From positions 186,001-250,000 of the forward strand of contig NC_012623.1 of assembly GCF_000022485.1 (NCBI RefSeq): DNA of 64,000 bases, written 5' to 3'. The notes under the pieces are model-generated. The model saw only the letters and a program-made list of their open reading frames with translations, was not told the origin of the DNA and did not search any database. Within the stretch, counting starts at the first letter, position 1; each line of letters opens with the position of its first letter. The DNA is from Sulfolobus islandicus Y.N.15.51. GTDB lineage: Archaea; Thermoproteota; Thermoprotei_A; Sulfolobales; Sulfolobaceae. Shown one piece after another: positions 43,370 through 55,583 of the stretch. The position numbers and the translations under genes were made by a program.

Positions 43370-43849
43370 GGGGCGTTCAGTAATAAACCTTTCGGTCAAA
43401 CTTCAAGCATAGTATTAGCTAACATTGCCACGTGAGTCCTTTCAACCCATGTGGTGATTCGGGGGAAGGGTTCACCTATTTAGGCTCACAAGGCCTATAC
43501 CAAACACTCCATATAATCCTAGCCAACTTTCTAGTCAAAGCAGCAGACAACTTCCTATCGTGAAGTCTATTCCTATGAGACTCGTAAAACTCAACAAAGT
43601 AGGGTTTCTCGAAGAATTCACCTCTGCTAAAAAGTAAAGCAAGCTCCTCAAGTACTTATTACCCCTCTTCGAAATACCCCTACTTATTATAGCCCTCCCA
43701 CTCCTATATGCGTGAATTTTATCACAATGTTCAGTCCGACGGTAGGGGAGGGTCACGCCACACCCCGAAGACTCTGCTTCAGATAGTGCCTCGACCATGT
43801 TTCCTCAGCCGAGGAGAGATTACTCTCCCCGACTAATATACCTATATAG
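43370..43849 (-). mobile_element. internally deleted IS110 element (second type)
   Basis: This 480-bp derivative of the element at 24746-25964 keeps both ends. On the minus strand it keeps the leader plus a scrap joined to the C-terminal part ('[20 protein letters not shown]'); the catalytic domain is deleted. It is non-autonomous. An 87-residue frame (43535-43798) across the junction is not a gene. Confidence 0.75.
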
Positions 43850-43983
43850 TCGATAGTGTCGTTATTAAGTTACAAATTTATTAAATAGAGGATTCTCCGA
43901 TAGAGTATAACCTAGTTCAGATTCTCAGAGACGCTTTTTTTACGTTAAGGTATAAATTTATAGCTTAATAACGACACTATCGA
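43850..43983. mobile_element. MITE with perfect 20-bp inverted ends
   Basis: TCGATAGTGTCGTTATTAAG at 43850-43869 is repeated, inverted, without mismatch at 43964-43983. The interior (134 bp in total) is non-coding. It is the best-preserved member of the family also seen at 3441, 4782 and 5877. It ends 59 bp before the acyl-CoA synthetase gene and so forms part of that gene's upstream region. Confidence 0.75.
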
Positions 43984-44042
43984 CACACTCCGTGAACTCA
44001 ATAAATTAAAAAACTTATTAGAATAAAATGCGATAAATATTT

Positions 44043-45563
44043 ATGGATTCAACAATAATGGACTACAATCTCAATATAAAATCCATATTTTGGAGAATAG
44101 AAAAATTGTATAAAGATAAGGAGATTATATCTCGAACCCATGAGGGAATAGTCCGTTATACATATTCTGATTTCGCATTAAGGGTCAGGAAATTAGCATC
44201 TCTCTTGAAGGCTAATAGTATAGCAAGTGAAACGGTTGCCTCAATAGCATGGAATACTCATAGACATTTAGAGTTGTACTTCGCAGTTCCTTTACTAGGT
44301 GGGGTTTTGCATACAGTTAATGTAAGGTTTCACGAATCTGAAATGGATTATGTAGTTAAGGCAATAGGAGACAGAGCGGTATTTATGGACAAGGACATAA
44401 CTTATAAGAATTCCACTTTACCTACTTTCATTTTTGACGAAAGATATGATGAAGATATAAATTCACAAGAACCGACTAGGAACTTTCCTGACGTAGACGA
44501 AAGGCAAGGTGCAATAGCTTGTTTTACTTCGGGTACAACCGGGAAGCCAAAGGGAGTTGTATACAGTCATAGGAGTATATTCATTCATTCATTATCACTA
44601 TTAGCAGCTGACGTACTAGGTATTTCATCTTCTGAAACAGTAATGCCAATAGTTCCCATGTTTCACATATCAGCATGGGACTTACCATTTGCGTCACTTA
44701 TGACCGGGGCAAAATTAGTTCTACCTGGTCCTAGGCCTAAGGCTGAGGATATAGTAAAATTGATAAAAGAATTTAAGGTCACGGTAGGAGCTGGAGCTCC
44801 TACTGTCTGGATTGATGTGGTAAATTATGTGGAAAGGGAGAATCTGGACCTACCACTGAAAGTCGTAGTTACTGGTGGTGCTGAGCCACCATTAGGATTG
44901 ATCAAGAAACTGAAGGAACTTGGAGTTAAGACTTATCATGCGTGGGGAATGACTGAAACTGAGGCAATAGCTACAGTAAACAAGAGCGATAATATAGAGA
45001 GGATCTCGGAACAAGGCTACCCAATTCCAGCATTTGAGGTTACACTAATGGACCCAGAGGGAAATGAGTTACCTTGGGATGGAAAATCGACAGGTGAGTT
45101 AGTGACAAGAGGGGCGTTTGTAACTAAAAGGTATCTTAACGATAAATCCGATACACAAATTAGGTGGTTTAGGACTGGAGATGTAGCAAGGATAAATCCT
45201 GACGGAAGTGTAAAAGTTGTAGACCGGCTAAAGGATTTAATTAAAAGTGGTGGAGAGTGGATAAGCAGTGTTGATCTAGAAAACGCCATCATGACATATG
45301 AGAAGGTGTTAGAAGCAGTAGTTGTTGGAGTTAAGGATGAGAAGTGGGGCGAGAGGCCAATAGCTCTTGTTGTGAAAAAACCAGGGAGAGATGTTAGTGA
45401 ACATGAAATTATAGAATATTTGAAGTCGTTAAATAAATTTCCAAAATGGTGGTTGCCAGACAAGATAATATTTGTTGATTCAATACCAAAAACTAGTACT
45501 GGCAAACTCGACAAGAAATTAGTAAGGGATCAGCTGAGATCAATGATAGAAAGTAGCAAGTGA
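44043..45563 (+). CDS. AMP-forming acyl-CoA synthetase
   Basis: This 506-residue enzyme of the ANL superfamily activates a carboxylic acid with ATP and CoA. The P-loop-like motif is 'ACFTSGTTGKPKGVVYSHRS', the A5 motif is 'YHAWGMTETEAIATVN', the hinge region is 'WFRTGDVARINPDGSVKVVD' with 'RLKDLIKSGGEWISSVDLEN', and the catalytic Lys is in 'PKTSTGKLDKKLV'. The substrate is unknown (short- or medium-chain fatty acid likely). An acetamidase/formamidase gene follows after 39 bp, possibly in one transcript. Confidence 0.9.
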   Translation: MDSTIMDYNLNIKSIFWRIEKLYKDKEIISRTHEGIVRYTYSDFALRVRKLASLLKANSIASETVASIAWNTHRHLELYFAVPLLGGVLHTVNVRFHESEMDYVVKAIGDRAVFMDKDITYKNSTLPTFIFDERYDEDINSQEPTRNFPDVDERQGAIACFTSGTTGKPKGVVYSHRSIFIHSLSLLAADVLGISSSETVMPIVPMFHISAWDLPFASLMTGAKLVLPGPRPKAEDIVKLIKEFKVTVGAGAPTVWIDVVNYVERENLDLPLKVVVTGGAEPPLGLIKKLKELGVKTYHAWGMTETEAIATVNKSDNIERISEQGYPIPAFEVTLMDPEGNELPWDGKSTGELVTRGAFVTKRYLNDKSDTQIRWFRTGDVARINPDGSVKVVDRLKDLIKSGGEWISSVDLENAIMTYEKVLEAVVVGVKDEKWGERPIALVVKKPGRDVSEHEIIEYLKSLNKFPKWWLPDKIIFVDSIPKTSTGKLDKKLVRDQLRSMIESSK

Positions 45564-45602
45564 ACGCTCTACACTTATAAGTAAAGAAGGAGAGTTAATA
45601 TT

Positions 45603-46559
45603 ATGCAATATACTATTCATGCAATAACCCACAACAAATGGGATAATTCCTTACCTCCAATTACGACGATAAGTGATGGGGATATTATAACAGTAGAGAC
45701 TAAAGAGGCCTCTGATGGCCAAGTTACGCCCTCATCTACAGAAAAGGATCTACTAAAACTAGACTTCTCTAAGATTCACCCATTAACCGGTCCCATAGAG
45801 GTAAAGGGGGCAGAACCTGGAGATGCTTTAGAAATAGAGTTTCTGGATTTTAGGCATAAGGGGTGGGGATGGACTGGAGTACTTCCTGGATTTGGATTTC
45901 TTGCTGATGAACAATATACTGGACCTATAGATCTCCAAGGCCCTGCCCTCAAGATTTGGAAAGTTGATGAGAGATACGCTTACGCCAAGTTTGGTGATTT
46001 AAATGTTAAAGTCCCCATATATCCTTTCCCTGGTGTAATAGGTACTGCATTACCATATAGGGGAAAGCTGAGTACAATACCTCCCAGAGAAAACGGAGGA
46101 AACATGGACATAAAGCACTTAACCATAGGCACGAAGTTATATCTCCCAGTGTTTGTAAGTGGAGCGCTACTTTCCATAGGTGATACTCACTTGGCTCAAG
46201 GAGATGGTGAGGTATGTGGAACTGCAATAGAGGCTCCCATGGAGGTTACAATGAAGGTTAGGTTAATTAAAAATGTTGGTCTAACTCAACCACTCTTCGT
46301 AGCCAAGAAAGTAAAGGAAATGGAATATGACGAATACATAGCTTATCCCGGTATAGATCCTAACTTGTGGAATGCGGCAAAAAAGGCTATTAAGGGAATA
46401 ATCTCTATGTTGTCCAAACACATGGCCCCAGTAGAGGCTTACATATTGACTAGTGTTGCAGTAAATCTTAGGGTCAGTGAGGTAGTCGATGTTCCCAACT
46501 GGATAGTTACAGCGTATTTACCGAAAAATATCTTCGACACGAATGTGGATGTGTTCTGA
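45603..46559 (+). CDS. acetamidase/formamidase family amidohydrolase
   Basis: This 318-residue protein of the FmdA/AmdA family hydrolyses short amides to ammonia and the acid. Family features are 'EVKGAEPGDALEIEFLDF', 'IGDTHLAQGDGEVCGTAIEA' (the conserved D-x-H-x-x-Q-G-D-G-E metal and active-site region) and 'MEVTMKVRLIKN'. The length is normal. It may supply acetate or a related acid to the synthetase encoded just upstream. Confidence 0.9.
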   Translation: MQYTIHAITHNKWDNSLPPITTISDGDIITVETKEASDGQVTPSSTEKDLLKLDFSKIHPLTGPIEVKGAEPGDALEIEFLDFRHKGWGWTGVLPGFGFLADEQYTGPIDLQGPALKIWKVDERYAYAKFGDLNVKVPIYPFPGVIGTALPYRGKLSTIPPRENGGNMDIKHLTIGTKLYLPVFVSGALLSIGDTHLAQGDGEVCGTAIEAPMEVTMKVRLIKNVGLTQPLFVAKKVKEMEYDEYIAYPGIDPNLWNAAKKAIKGIISMLSKHMAPVEAYILTSVAVNLRVSEVVDVPNWIVTAYLPKNIFDTNVDVF

Positions 46560-46644
46560 TTAAGTTTAAATACTTTAAAAGGTTTAAATCTTATATTTCT
46601 ATATTTTGGAAAAATATTCAAGATAACCGTTTTATGATAGAGTT

Positions 46645-47022
46645 GTGAAGGAAAATAAGGAATTAGCTAAGGGTATCGTTTCGTTTAGATAAGTTGTTAC
46701 TTAAGGTATTGGTAGTCCCCTGCAATGGCTAGTCTAGTGACACTAACTGAAGGCGCTACTTATGTCTCAATTCCTTCGGCAGTTCTAATTGTAACTTTAG
46801 AGTGCTATTAGATACAACCAGATTATCCATTACTGGTAGGTATGTTCAAGAGTGCAAGTGGATATATACCTCTATTTCCGCTGGGTTAGTAAGAGCTAAA
46901 GGTTTCATTTCAACAGCATCTATTAACGCCTAGTATTGGCTAGTGGTCACATTATTTATATATGGATGGTAAATGACGCGATTTATAAAATGCTTGCAAA
47001 TAAGAAAGCAAGTGAAACTTAA
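46645..47022 (+). pseudogene. decayed amino-acid-permease-like gene
   Basis: Fragments in changing frames read 'VKENKELAKGIVSFR', 'MASLVTLTEGATYVSIPSAV' and, near the end, 'NDAIYKMLANKKASET'. This is a pattern of APC-type transporters, which open with a basic region before the first helix. Stops and shifts interrupt it and most of the gene is missing. The assignment is tentative. Confidence 0.4.
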
Positions 47023-47033
47023 AATTTTAAAAT

Positions 47034-47828
47034 CTAAACTTTATTGGATATTTCCACAAAGAATTGAAAAGCTTGTGGCATTTGGGATTGCATGAATATT
47101 AAATAATTGTCCTTAATTCCTACAAAGTAGTAAACACTACCATACTGACTAACGAAGCTCAAATTAAAGTACTTCACACCATTAATGGTTGATACTGTGA
47201 CGTTCTGTCCAGTGCTTCTCAATAAATAGGTAAATAGTGATGATATGTTTGACGAGTTCGCTAGATCTATTGAGATATATGAGTTGTTATACATTATGGT
47301 TTCGAAATAAAGGGTGTAGTTTTTAGTTATAGCGTTGCCGAACTCCAAGAGTGAAACGCTACTATTAGCTGGGAATAATAGCTGGTTGAGCTCTGGTTTA
47401 AGACCATTTCCACTCTTCAAGGTTTCTATTTCTAGGTTCTCTATACTACTCAAGTCAAACTTGCTTGAGTTACCGGTTATGTTTGCGGAAACCAGATACT
47501 TTCCAATCTTAACTCCTTTTAATGTTGTGGTTGAGGAGTTCAATTGAATTACATTGAGCGTTATGGTTTGATTTCCCTTTTGGATGTATTCTTGAAATAA
47601 AGCTGTACCTCCAGGGTATTGCCGGTTAACTGCACTACTGTAATTCTCCTCAAATAAACCAGTTATGTTCCACCCATTCCCTAAAATTGAAGAAATTTGG
47701 TTTTGGTCAGGAAATACCACTTTTGTCAAATTTGTCTGCTGTTGTGAAACATTATGAATCAGAATAACAATACCAGATACAATTAATATAACGGCAATAA
47801 CTGCGACCAAAATTATATATAACTTCAT
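47034..47828 (-). CDS. membrane-anchored secreted protein, unknown function
   Basis: This 264-residue protein has one N-terminal membrane helix ('IILVAVIAVILIVSGIVILI') and an outward domain with at least a dozen Asn-x-Ser/Thr sites, typical of glycosylated Sulfolobus surface proteins. No catalytic motif or known family was seen. It is monocistronic, with an IS110 mini-element just upstream of its start region. Confidence 0.6.
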   Translation of the reverse strand: MKLYIILVAVIAVILIVSGIVILIHNVSQQQTNLTKVVFPDQNQISSILGNGWNITGLFEENYSSAVNRQYPGGTALFQEYIQKGNQTITLNVIQLNSSTTTLKGVKIGKYLVSANITGNSSKFDLSSIENLEIETLKSGNGLKPELNQLLFPANSSVSLLEFGNAITKNYTLYFETIMYNNSYISIDLANSSNISSLFTYLLRSTGQNVTVSTINGVKYFNLSFVSQYGSVYYFVGIKDNYLIFMQSQMPQAFQFFVEISNKV

Positions 47829-47888
47829 GCTAATTAGTCTATGCTGAATATAATAAAGTTATTTTTACAACCGAAAGCCTTGAGGGCA

Positions 47889-48204
47889 GGGAGCTCCGGT
47901 ATAAAAACTTTTCCTTGAAAATCGAGCGTAGTCTACACTACTTACGCAAGTGATGAAACCTGCTTTACTCAACGTTAAACTGCTTATTATAGTACAGTTA
48001 ATTTATCTTTTGATACATCTATTCCTGCAACTGGGGCCTCCATGTATACTCACCCTTATGTTTTATTCGGGCTTTAAGCCCAACTTCCGGTTCGAATTGG
48101 AGGAGGCCAAGCTCACCGACGGGCTTTACGCTCAAGGGAATCAACGGCCTACACCCCAGTCAGATCTGTATTACTCAGATCTGACTAATATGTTTTATAT
48201 AAGG
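47889..48204 (-). mobile_element. IS110 mini-element (non-autonomous), copy 1
   Basis: This 316-bp derivative of the element at 15113-16308 keeps both ends and the leader hairpin (AGTCAGATCTG...CAGATCTGACT near 48162-48190). Nearly all of the transposase is deleted. The internal joint is ACAG directly followed by TTAATTTATC, the same joint as at 60434-60716. It ends 24 bp from the stop of the acetyltransferase gene. Confidence 0.75.
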
Positions 48205-48227
48205 AAATCAGAACAAGGTAAGAAGCC

Positions 48228-48722
<495 letters not shown>

Positions 48723-48834
48723 TTAAAGTATAGGTTTAAATAGATTGCTGTAATCTTTAAACGTAAGATCTAAAACATATATCTATGAAATCTTTTATGA
48801 GGAATCGTTCAATAAATAAATATTTTTTTATCAA

Positions 48835-49101
48835 TTACATGAATTTACATGTTTTGCAGTTTGGAAACACGGTGTTCAATACTTTAACTAAACAATCCTC
48901 TCTGGATATACCGTTGCATTCGAATAGTTTATAGCCCATTTTAACTGCATCAAGAACTTTATTCCGATCAGTCTGCCTAACTATAAGGATATCGATTTTC
49001 TTTGGTATAATTCTATTCATCTTAACTATTAATCCGTTATCGTTTATTAAATAGAAAGTTTCGGTATCATCTTCGAATTTTACAGTTAACTCTCTGTTCA
49101 T
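48835..49101 (-). CDS. small cysteine-containing hypothetical protein
   Basis: From the internal Met at 49101 this is an 88-residue protein ('MNRELTVKFEDDTETFYLIN') ending in 'VFPNCKTCKFM' with two further cysteines ('FECNGISREDCLV'), a possible metal site. The longer frame from 49140 adds 13 residues unlike an amino end. No family is recognised. It is divergent from the oxidoreductase operon. Confidence 0.5.
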   Translation of the reverse strand: MNRELTVKFEDDTETFYLINDNGLIVKMNRIIPKKIDILIVRQTDRNKVLDAVKMGYKLFECNGISREDCLVKVLNTVFPNCKTCKFM

Positions 49102-49140
49102 TAGAATATTTATGTAGCAGTACCTTAATAAAGGTAGCAT

Positions 49141-49477
49141 AAAAAAGTTATGTGATATTTTTAATTAGATCTAATGTAGCATTATAATTACTAGAACCTT
49201 TCAAATAAGTGAAAACTTTCACAAAAACTATAATTACCGATATTATATAGTTACATAACTTATGTAGTCAATTTAAATCTTTCTTAGATATATCGTCTAA
49301 TGTTTGGAAAGTTTGTACTGAAGGAAAATCCAGTTTATGAATTCTTAAGTTATTATTAGATTTACATAATATAATAAACTACCTCACTAATATTTTTAAA
49401 CATTAGGAAGTAAGTACATATTTTTAGTAGGGATACTCTTATTTACCATTATATCTATAATTATATACTGATAACTC
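49141..49477. other. AT-rich spacer upstream of the 2-oxoacid oxidoreductase genes
   Basis: No gene is seen. A TATA-like stretch (TCTATAATTATATACTG) precedes the start at 49478 and would serve the oxidoreductase operon. A 9-bp inverted pair CTAATGTTT (49297) and AAACATTAG (49398), 110 bp end to end, may be an old MITE or chance. Confidence 0.4.
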
Positions 49478-52280
<2,803 letters not shown>

Positions 52281-52558
52281 GATATAATATTTCCTTTTTC
52301 TTTTTATCTCTTTCACAATTTTTATTTTGATTCAGTGAAATCCTTGCAATAAAGGGACTATTTTATACTCTTCACTCGAGAGAGTGTCCAGAATGCAAAT
52401 AATTCAATAAATATAATGTGATAGAAAAACAATATTATAACTAGTTGAGAATAGAAGTCAATTATATCTTTCAATATGAGGGAAGATTAATATTTTATTG
52501 TAATATAAAATAACTTATAGTTGAGAAAAAATGAATTTCAAACATACCCCATATTATT

Positions 52559-52587
52559 CTAGTTAACCCTAGCCTAGGGTTAACTAG
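52559..52587. terminator. perfect 14-bp-arm palindrome at the transposase end
   Basis: The arms CTAGTTAACCCTAG and CTAGGGTTAACTAG lie around a single C, spanning the transposase stop codon. As RNA it would form a strong hairpin and could end or protect the transposase message or block read-through. Confidence 0.5.
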
Positions 52588-53518
52588 AGAGTTTGACAAA
52601 TTCCTCTTGCGGAACTTTTGCTAACACGGAAGTGTAAATCAAGGAATTGTAAATTATTCCAATAACGTAAACAAAAACCTCAACCATATCCTTGTTAATA
52701 GCGTAAGGTCTCCAATACCTCTTCAAGAAAATACCAAAGAATTCAACATAACGTCTAAAACTAGAAAAACCAATTATCCAAGTTGAGGGCATTCCCAAGA
52801 AACCCCTATCAACAACCTTATAACCACTCATACCAAAACCAACCTTATTATCGGGAAAGTTTGCAAACTCAACTTGAATTGCGTGAAGAATCATGGTTGG
52901 GGAAATAGCATATAAAACCTTGAAGCCGAAGAAACTCCTACCCCTCTTCTTCGCAAACTCACCCTTAAATCTACGATGAATCTTAGCCCTCATATAGTAG
53001 TAAATTAAGTTTGCTGCTTCCCTAAACTTTCCTTGTCTCAAGTTGAGTTCTAGCTTTTTCTTTAATGTCTCCTTGTTTCTCTTTCCGAAGGGTACTTCGA
53101 TTATGTTGGAATCTATTGCCCAGAGTTTGTTAACTTTGCCGTATAAGGCACTACTTGGCAAGTAGTTTTCTAGTTTGCTTAGCTTTTCCTCAAGTTCTTT
53201 TGCGTATTCCTTGAATGCTTTCTTTATTTCTCCCCTAAGTTTCTTTGCCCTTCTGTGGTTTTCGGATTTTGACTTGCGTTCTCCTAGAAACCATCTTACT
53301 ACAATGTCCGTGTAATAGTATGCTTCTACATCTCTGTAGGAGCATTGCCATATCATCATGACGATGAGTACTCTAAGTATGTATAGGTCTAGTGATGATA
53401 GTGCTTTTGAGGTGATTAGTATGTAGTGCATTTTCAAAAGAGTTTTATGCCTTGATGATAGTTTATCATAGGGGACCGGGAGATTGTAGTATTCTATCCA
53501 AGGTTTCATATCTCCCAA
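52580..53518 (-). CDS. IS5-like transposase
   Basis: This 312-residue DDE transposase has 'NKLWAIDSNIIEVPFGKRNK' for the first Asp, 'GMSGYKVVDRGFLGMPSTWI' for the second, and 'FFGIFLKRYWRPYAINKDMV' in the last block. The N-terminal third is the IS5-type helical domain ('IMTVMMIWQCSYRDVEAYY'-like: 'IVMMIWQCSYRDVEAYYYTD'). The frame is intact. The exact subgroup is uncertain. Confidence 0.8.
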   Translation of the reverse strand: MGDMKPWIEYYNLPVPYDKLSSRHKTLLKMHYILITSKALSSLDLYILRVLIVMMIWQCSYRDVEAYYYTDIVVRWFLGERKSKSENHRRAKKLRGEIKKAFKEYAKELEEKLSKLENYLPSSALYGKVNKLWAIDSNIIEVPFGKRNKETLKKKLELNLRQGKFREAANLIYYYMRAKIHRRFKGEFAKKRGRSFFGFKVLYAISPTMILHAIQVEFANFPDNKVGFGMSGYKVVDRGFLGMPSTWIIGFSSFRRYVEFFGIFLKRYWRPYAINKDMVEVFVYVIGIIYNSLIYTSVLAKVPQEEFVKLSS

Positions 53519-53748
53519 TCCTTGTACTACGTCTTCCCGGTCCCCTTTAAGTATTACTCAAGATTTTACTCCAAGTGAAAATTCAAAATTTCTCAAGAGT
53601 TTATGCTTTCTTTTGAGTTATTATCTATAAACTTATACATAGATTTATTGAATTATTTACACTTGGGATGCTCTCTCGAGGACTTTAAATTACATCCTTT
53701 TTTGTGAAATCTTAAAAACTATCAAGAATACTCATTATAGAGGTAGAA

Positions 53749-55581
53749 TTGCCGGAACTCAAAGTTGTTGTTTCAATAAAGCAGGTCCCAGATGTGGATG
53801 AGCTAAGGATTGACCCAGTAACTAATAATTTGGTAAGGGAAGGAGTACCAGCTGTTATTAATCCCCCCGATTTACACGCAATAGAAGAGGCTGTTAGATT
53901 AAAGGAAAGATACGGAGCGAAAACTATAGTTATAACAATGGGTCCCCCACAAGCTGATTCAGCACTCAGGGAAGCTCTGGCTATGGGAATCGATGAGGCT
54001 TATCTCATAAGTGATAGGGCAATGGCTGGAGCAGATACTTGGGCAACTTCATATACCGTATCTAAGGCTGTTCAAAAGTTGGGCGGAGCTGATTTAATAC
54101 TCTTTGGGAGAAGGGCAGTTGATGGAGAGACTGAACAAGTGGGACCTCAGACTGGAAAATGGCTTGGACTCCCAGTTATAGGTTATGTCAGTGAGATAAA
54201 GAAGTTAGAAAAGGATAAAATAATAGTAACTAGAACCACTGAATTTGATGAAGAAGTTATTGAAGCTCCTATCCCCACAGTATTAACTATGTTGGAAGTT
54301 GCGAATAAACCAAGACAACCTGATATATTAAGCCTAATTAAAGCTAAAACTGCTAAAATTACAGTATGGAACAAGGATGATATTAAGGCTGAGCCAGACA
54401 AAATTGGTTTAGCTGGATCTCCTACTAAGGTAATAAAAGTTCAACCCCCACCCAAAACTAGAAAGGCTGAAATAATAGATGGTAGAAAAGATATTGAAAA
54501 AGCTGCAAAATGGTTCTTAGATAAGATTTTCGAGTCGTTAAAAGAAGATGAGAGCACATTAAAGGAGTATGTGAAACCTAAACCAAAGGTTAAGGTAAAT
54601 GGGGAAATTTGGGTATATATAGATCATATTGGAGAAAAACCAAATAGAGCGTCTTTTGAAATTATGGGAGAGGCAAGAAGGATTGCTGATTTAATGGATA
54701 CTAGTCTTTCTGCAGTAATAGTTGGTGGTGAGGCTACTAAATCCTTAATAGATGAAACTTTTGAATATGGTGCGGATAAAGTATATTTTGTGGAAACTAA
54801 GGGATTCGATAGATATGATAATGAAGTGTATACTAGAGCATTGGCCACTGTGATAAAGAAGTACAAGCCAGAGGCAGTTTTCTTCCCAGGAACTAAAAAT
54901 ACGAGGGAATTAGCATCTACTACTGCAATTGAAGTAAATACTGGATTAATTGCTGATTGTACTAACTTCGATGTAGATGATAAAGGAGTTTTACTTTCAA
55001 CAAGACCAGACTTCGGAGGTAAAGAGATGTCCACCATAATATGTCCTAAACATAGACCAGTGATGGTTACAGTTAGAGCTGGTGTATTTATGCCATTACC
55101 AAGAGTGCAGGGTAGAAAGGGAGAATTAGTAAGAGAGGAGATTGATGATCTATTCACTAGACTTAAAGTATTAGATTATAGAGTTATAGAAAAGAGAAAC
55201 ATCTTAGCGGAAGCAGATATAGTAGTAGGCGTAGGTAGGGGTATTAGAAGCCCAGAAAATATAAAGATGGCAGAGGAGTTAGCATCATTATTAGGTGGTG
55301 TGGTGGGAGTTTCTAAGCCATTGGCAGATATGGGTTGGTATCCTAAGGAAAGACAAGTTGGTCAAACTGGTACAACAATTAGGCCTAAAGTTTATATAGC
55401 GTTAGGAGTTTCTGGTGCAGTGCAACACTTAGTTGGCATATTATCTTCCAGAAAGATAGGGGCAATAAACTTGGACCCAAGTGCGCCAATCTTCGAGAAT
55501 TGCGATTTTGGAGTGGTTGGAGATATCTTCGAGATAGTACCTAAAATGGTTGAATTGCTTAAGAAAAAGGAGGTGAGTTGA
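53749..55581 (+). CDS. electron transfer flavoprotein, fused beta-alpha subunits (EtfBA)
   Basis: This 610-residue fusion has the ETF beta domain in the first ~250 residues ('VVVSIKQVPDVDELRIDPVT', 'GRRAVDGETEQVGPQTGKWL'). The alpha domain follows to the end, with the FAD site 'KERQVGQTGTTIRPKVYIAL' and 'GVSGAVQHLVGILSSRKIGA'. It accepts electrons from dehydrogenases and delivers them to the FixC-type protein encoded next. The start is TTG at 53749 with GAGGT in front. Fusion of the two subunits is known in Sulfolobus. Confidence 0.92.
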   Translation: MPELKVVVSIKQVPDVDELRIDPVTNNLVREGVPAVINPPDLHAIEEAVRLKERYGAKTIVITMGPPQADSALREALAMGIDEAYLISDRAMAGADTWATSYTVSKAVQKLGGADLILFGRRAVDGETEQVGPQTGKWLGLPVIGYVSEIKKLEKDKIIVTRTTEFDEEVIEAPIPTVLTMLEVANKPRQPDILSLIKAKTAKITVWNKDDIKAEPDKIGLAGSPTKVIKVQPPPKTRKAEIIDGRKDIEKAAKWFLDKIFESLKEDESTLKEYVKPKPKVKVNGEIWVYIDHIGEKPNRASFEIMGEARRIADLMDTSLSAVIVGGEATKSLIDETFEYGADKVYFVETKGFDRYDNEVYTRALATVIKKYKPEAVFFPGTKNTRELASTTAIEVNTGLIADCTNFDVDDKGVLLSTRPDFGGKEMSTIICPKHRPVMVTVRAGVFMPLPRVQGRKGELVREEIDDLFTRLKVLDYRVIEKRNILAEADIVVGVGRGIRSPENIKMAEELASLLGGVVGVSKPLADMGWYPKERQVGQTGTTIRPKVYIALGVSGAVQHLVGILSSRKIGAINLDPSAPIFENCDFGVVGDIFEIVPKMVELLKKKEVS

Positions 55582-55583
55582 GA

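Larger units (their letters stand above)
52375..53680 (-). mobile_element. IS5-like insertion sequence, complete
   Basis: Terminal inverted repeats begin CTCGAGAGAG at 52375 and, inverted, at 53680, and continue through TGTAAATAATTCAATAAAT-type sequence. The span is 1306 bp and encodes one transposase. It sits between the oxidoreductase operon and etfBA, 68 bp before the etfBA start, so it may have replaced that gene's native upstream region. Relatives are at 1353-1597 and 58697-59264. It may be of the ISC1290 type, judged on length only. Confidence 0.8.

Noticed and set aside
43535-43798. An 87-residue protein gene
   Set aside because: It spans the deletion joint of an IS110 mini-element and fuses leader RNA sequence to a transposase scrap.
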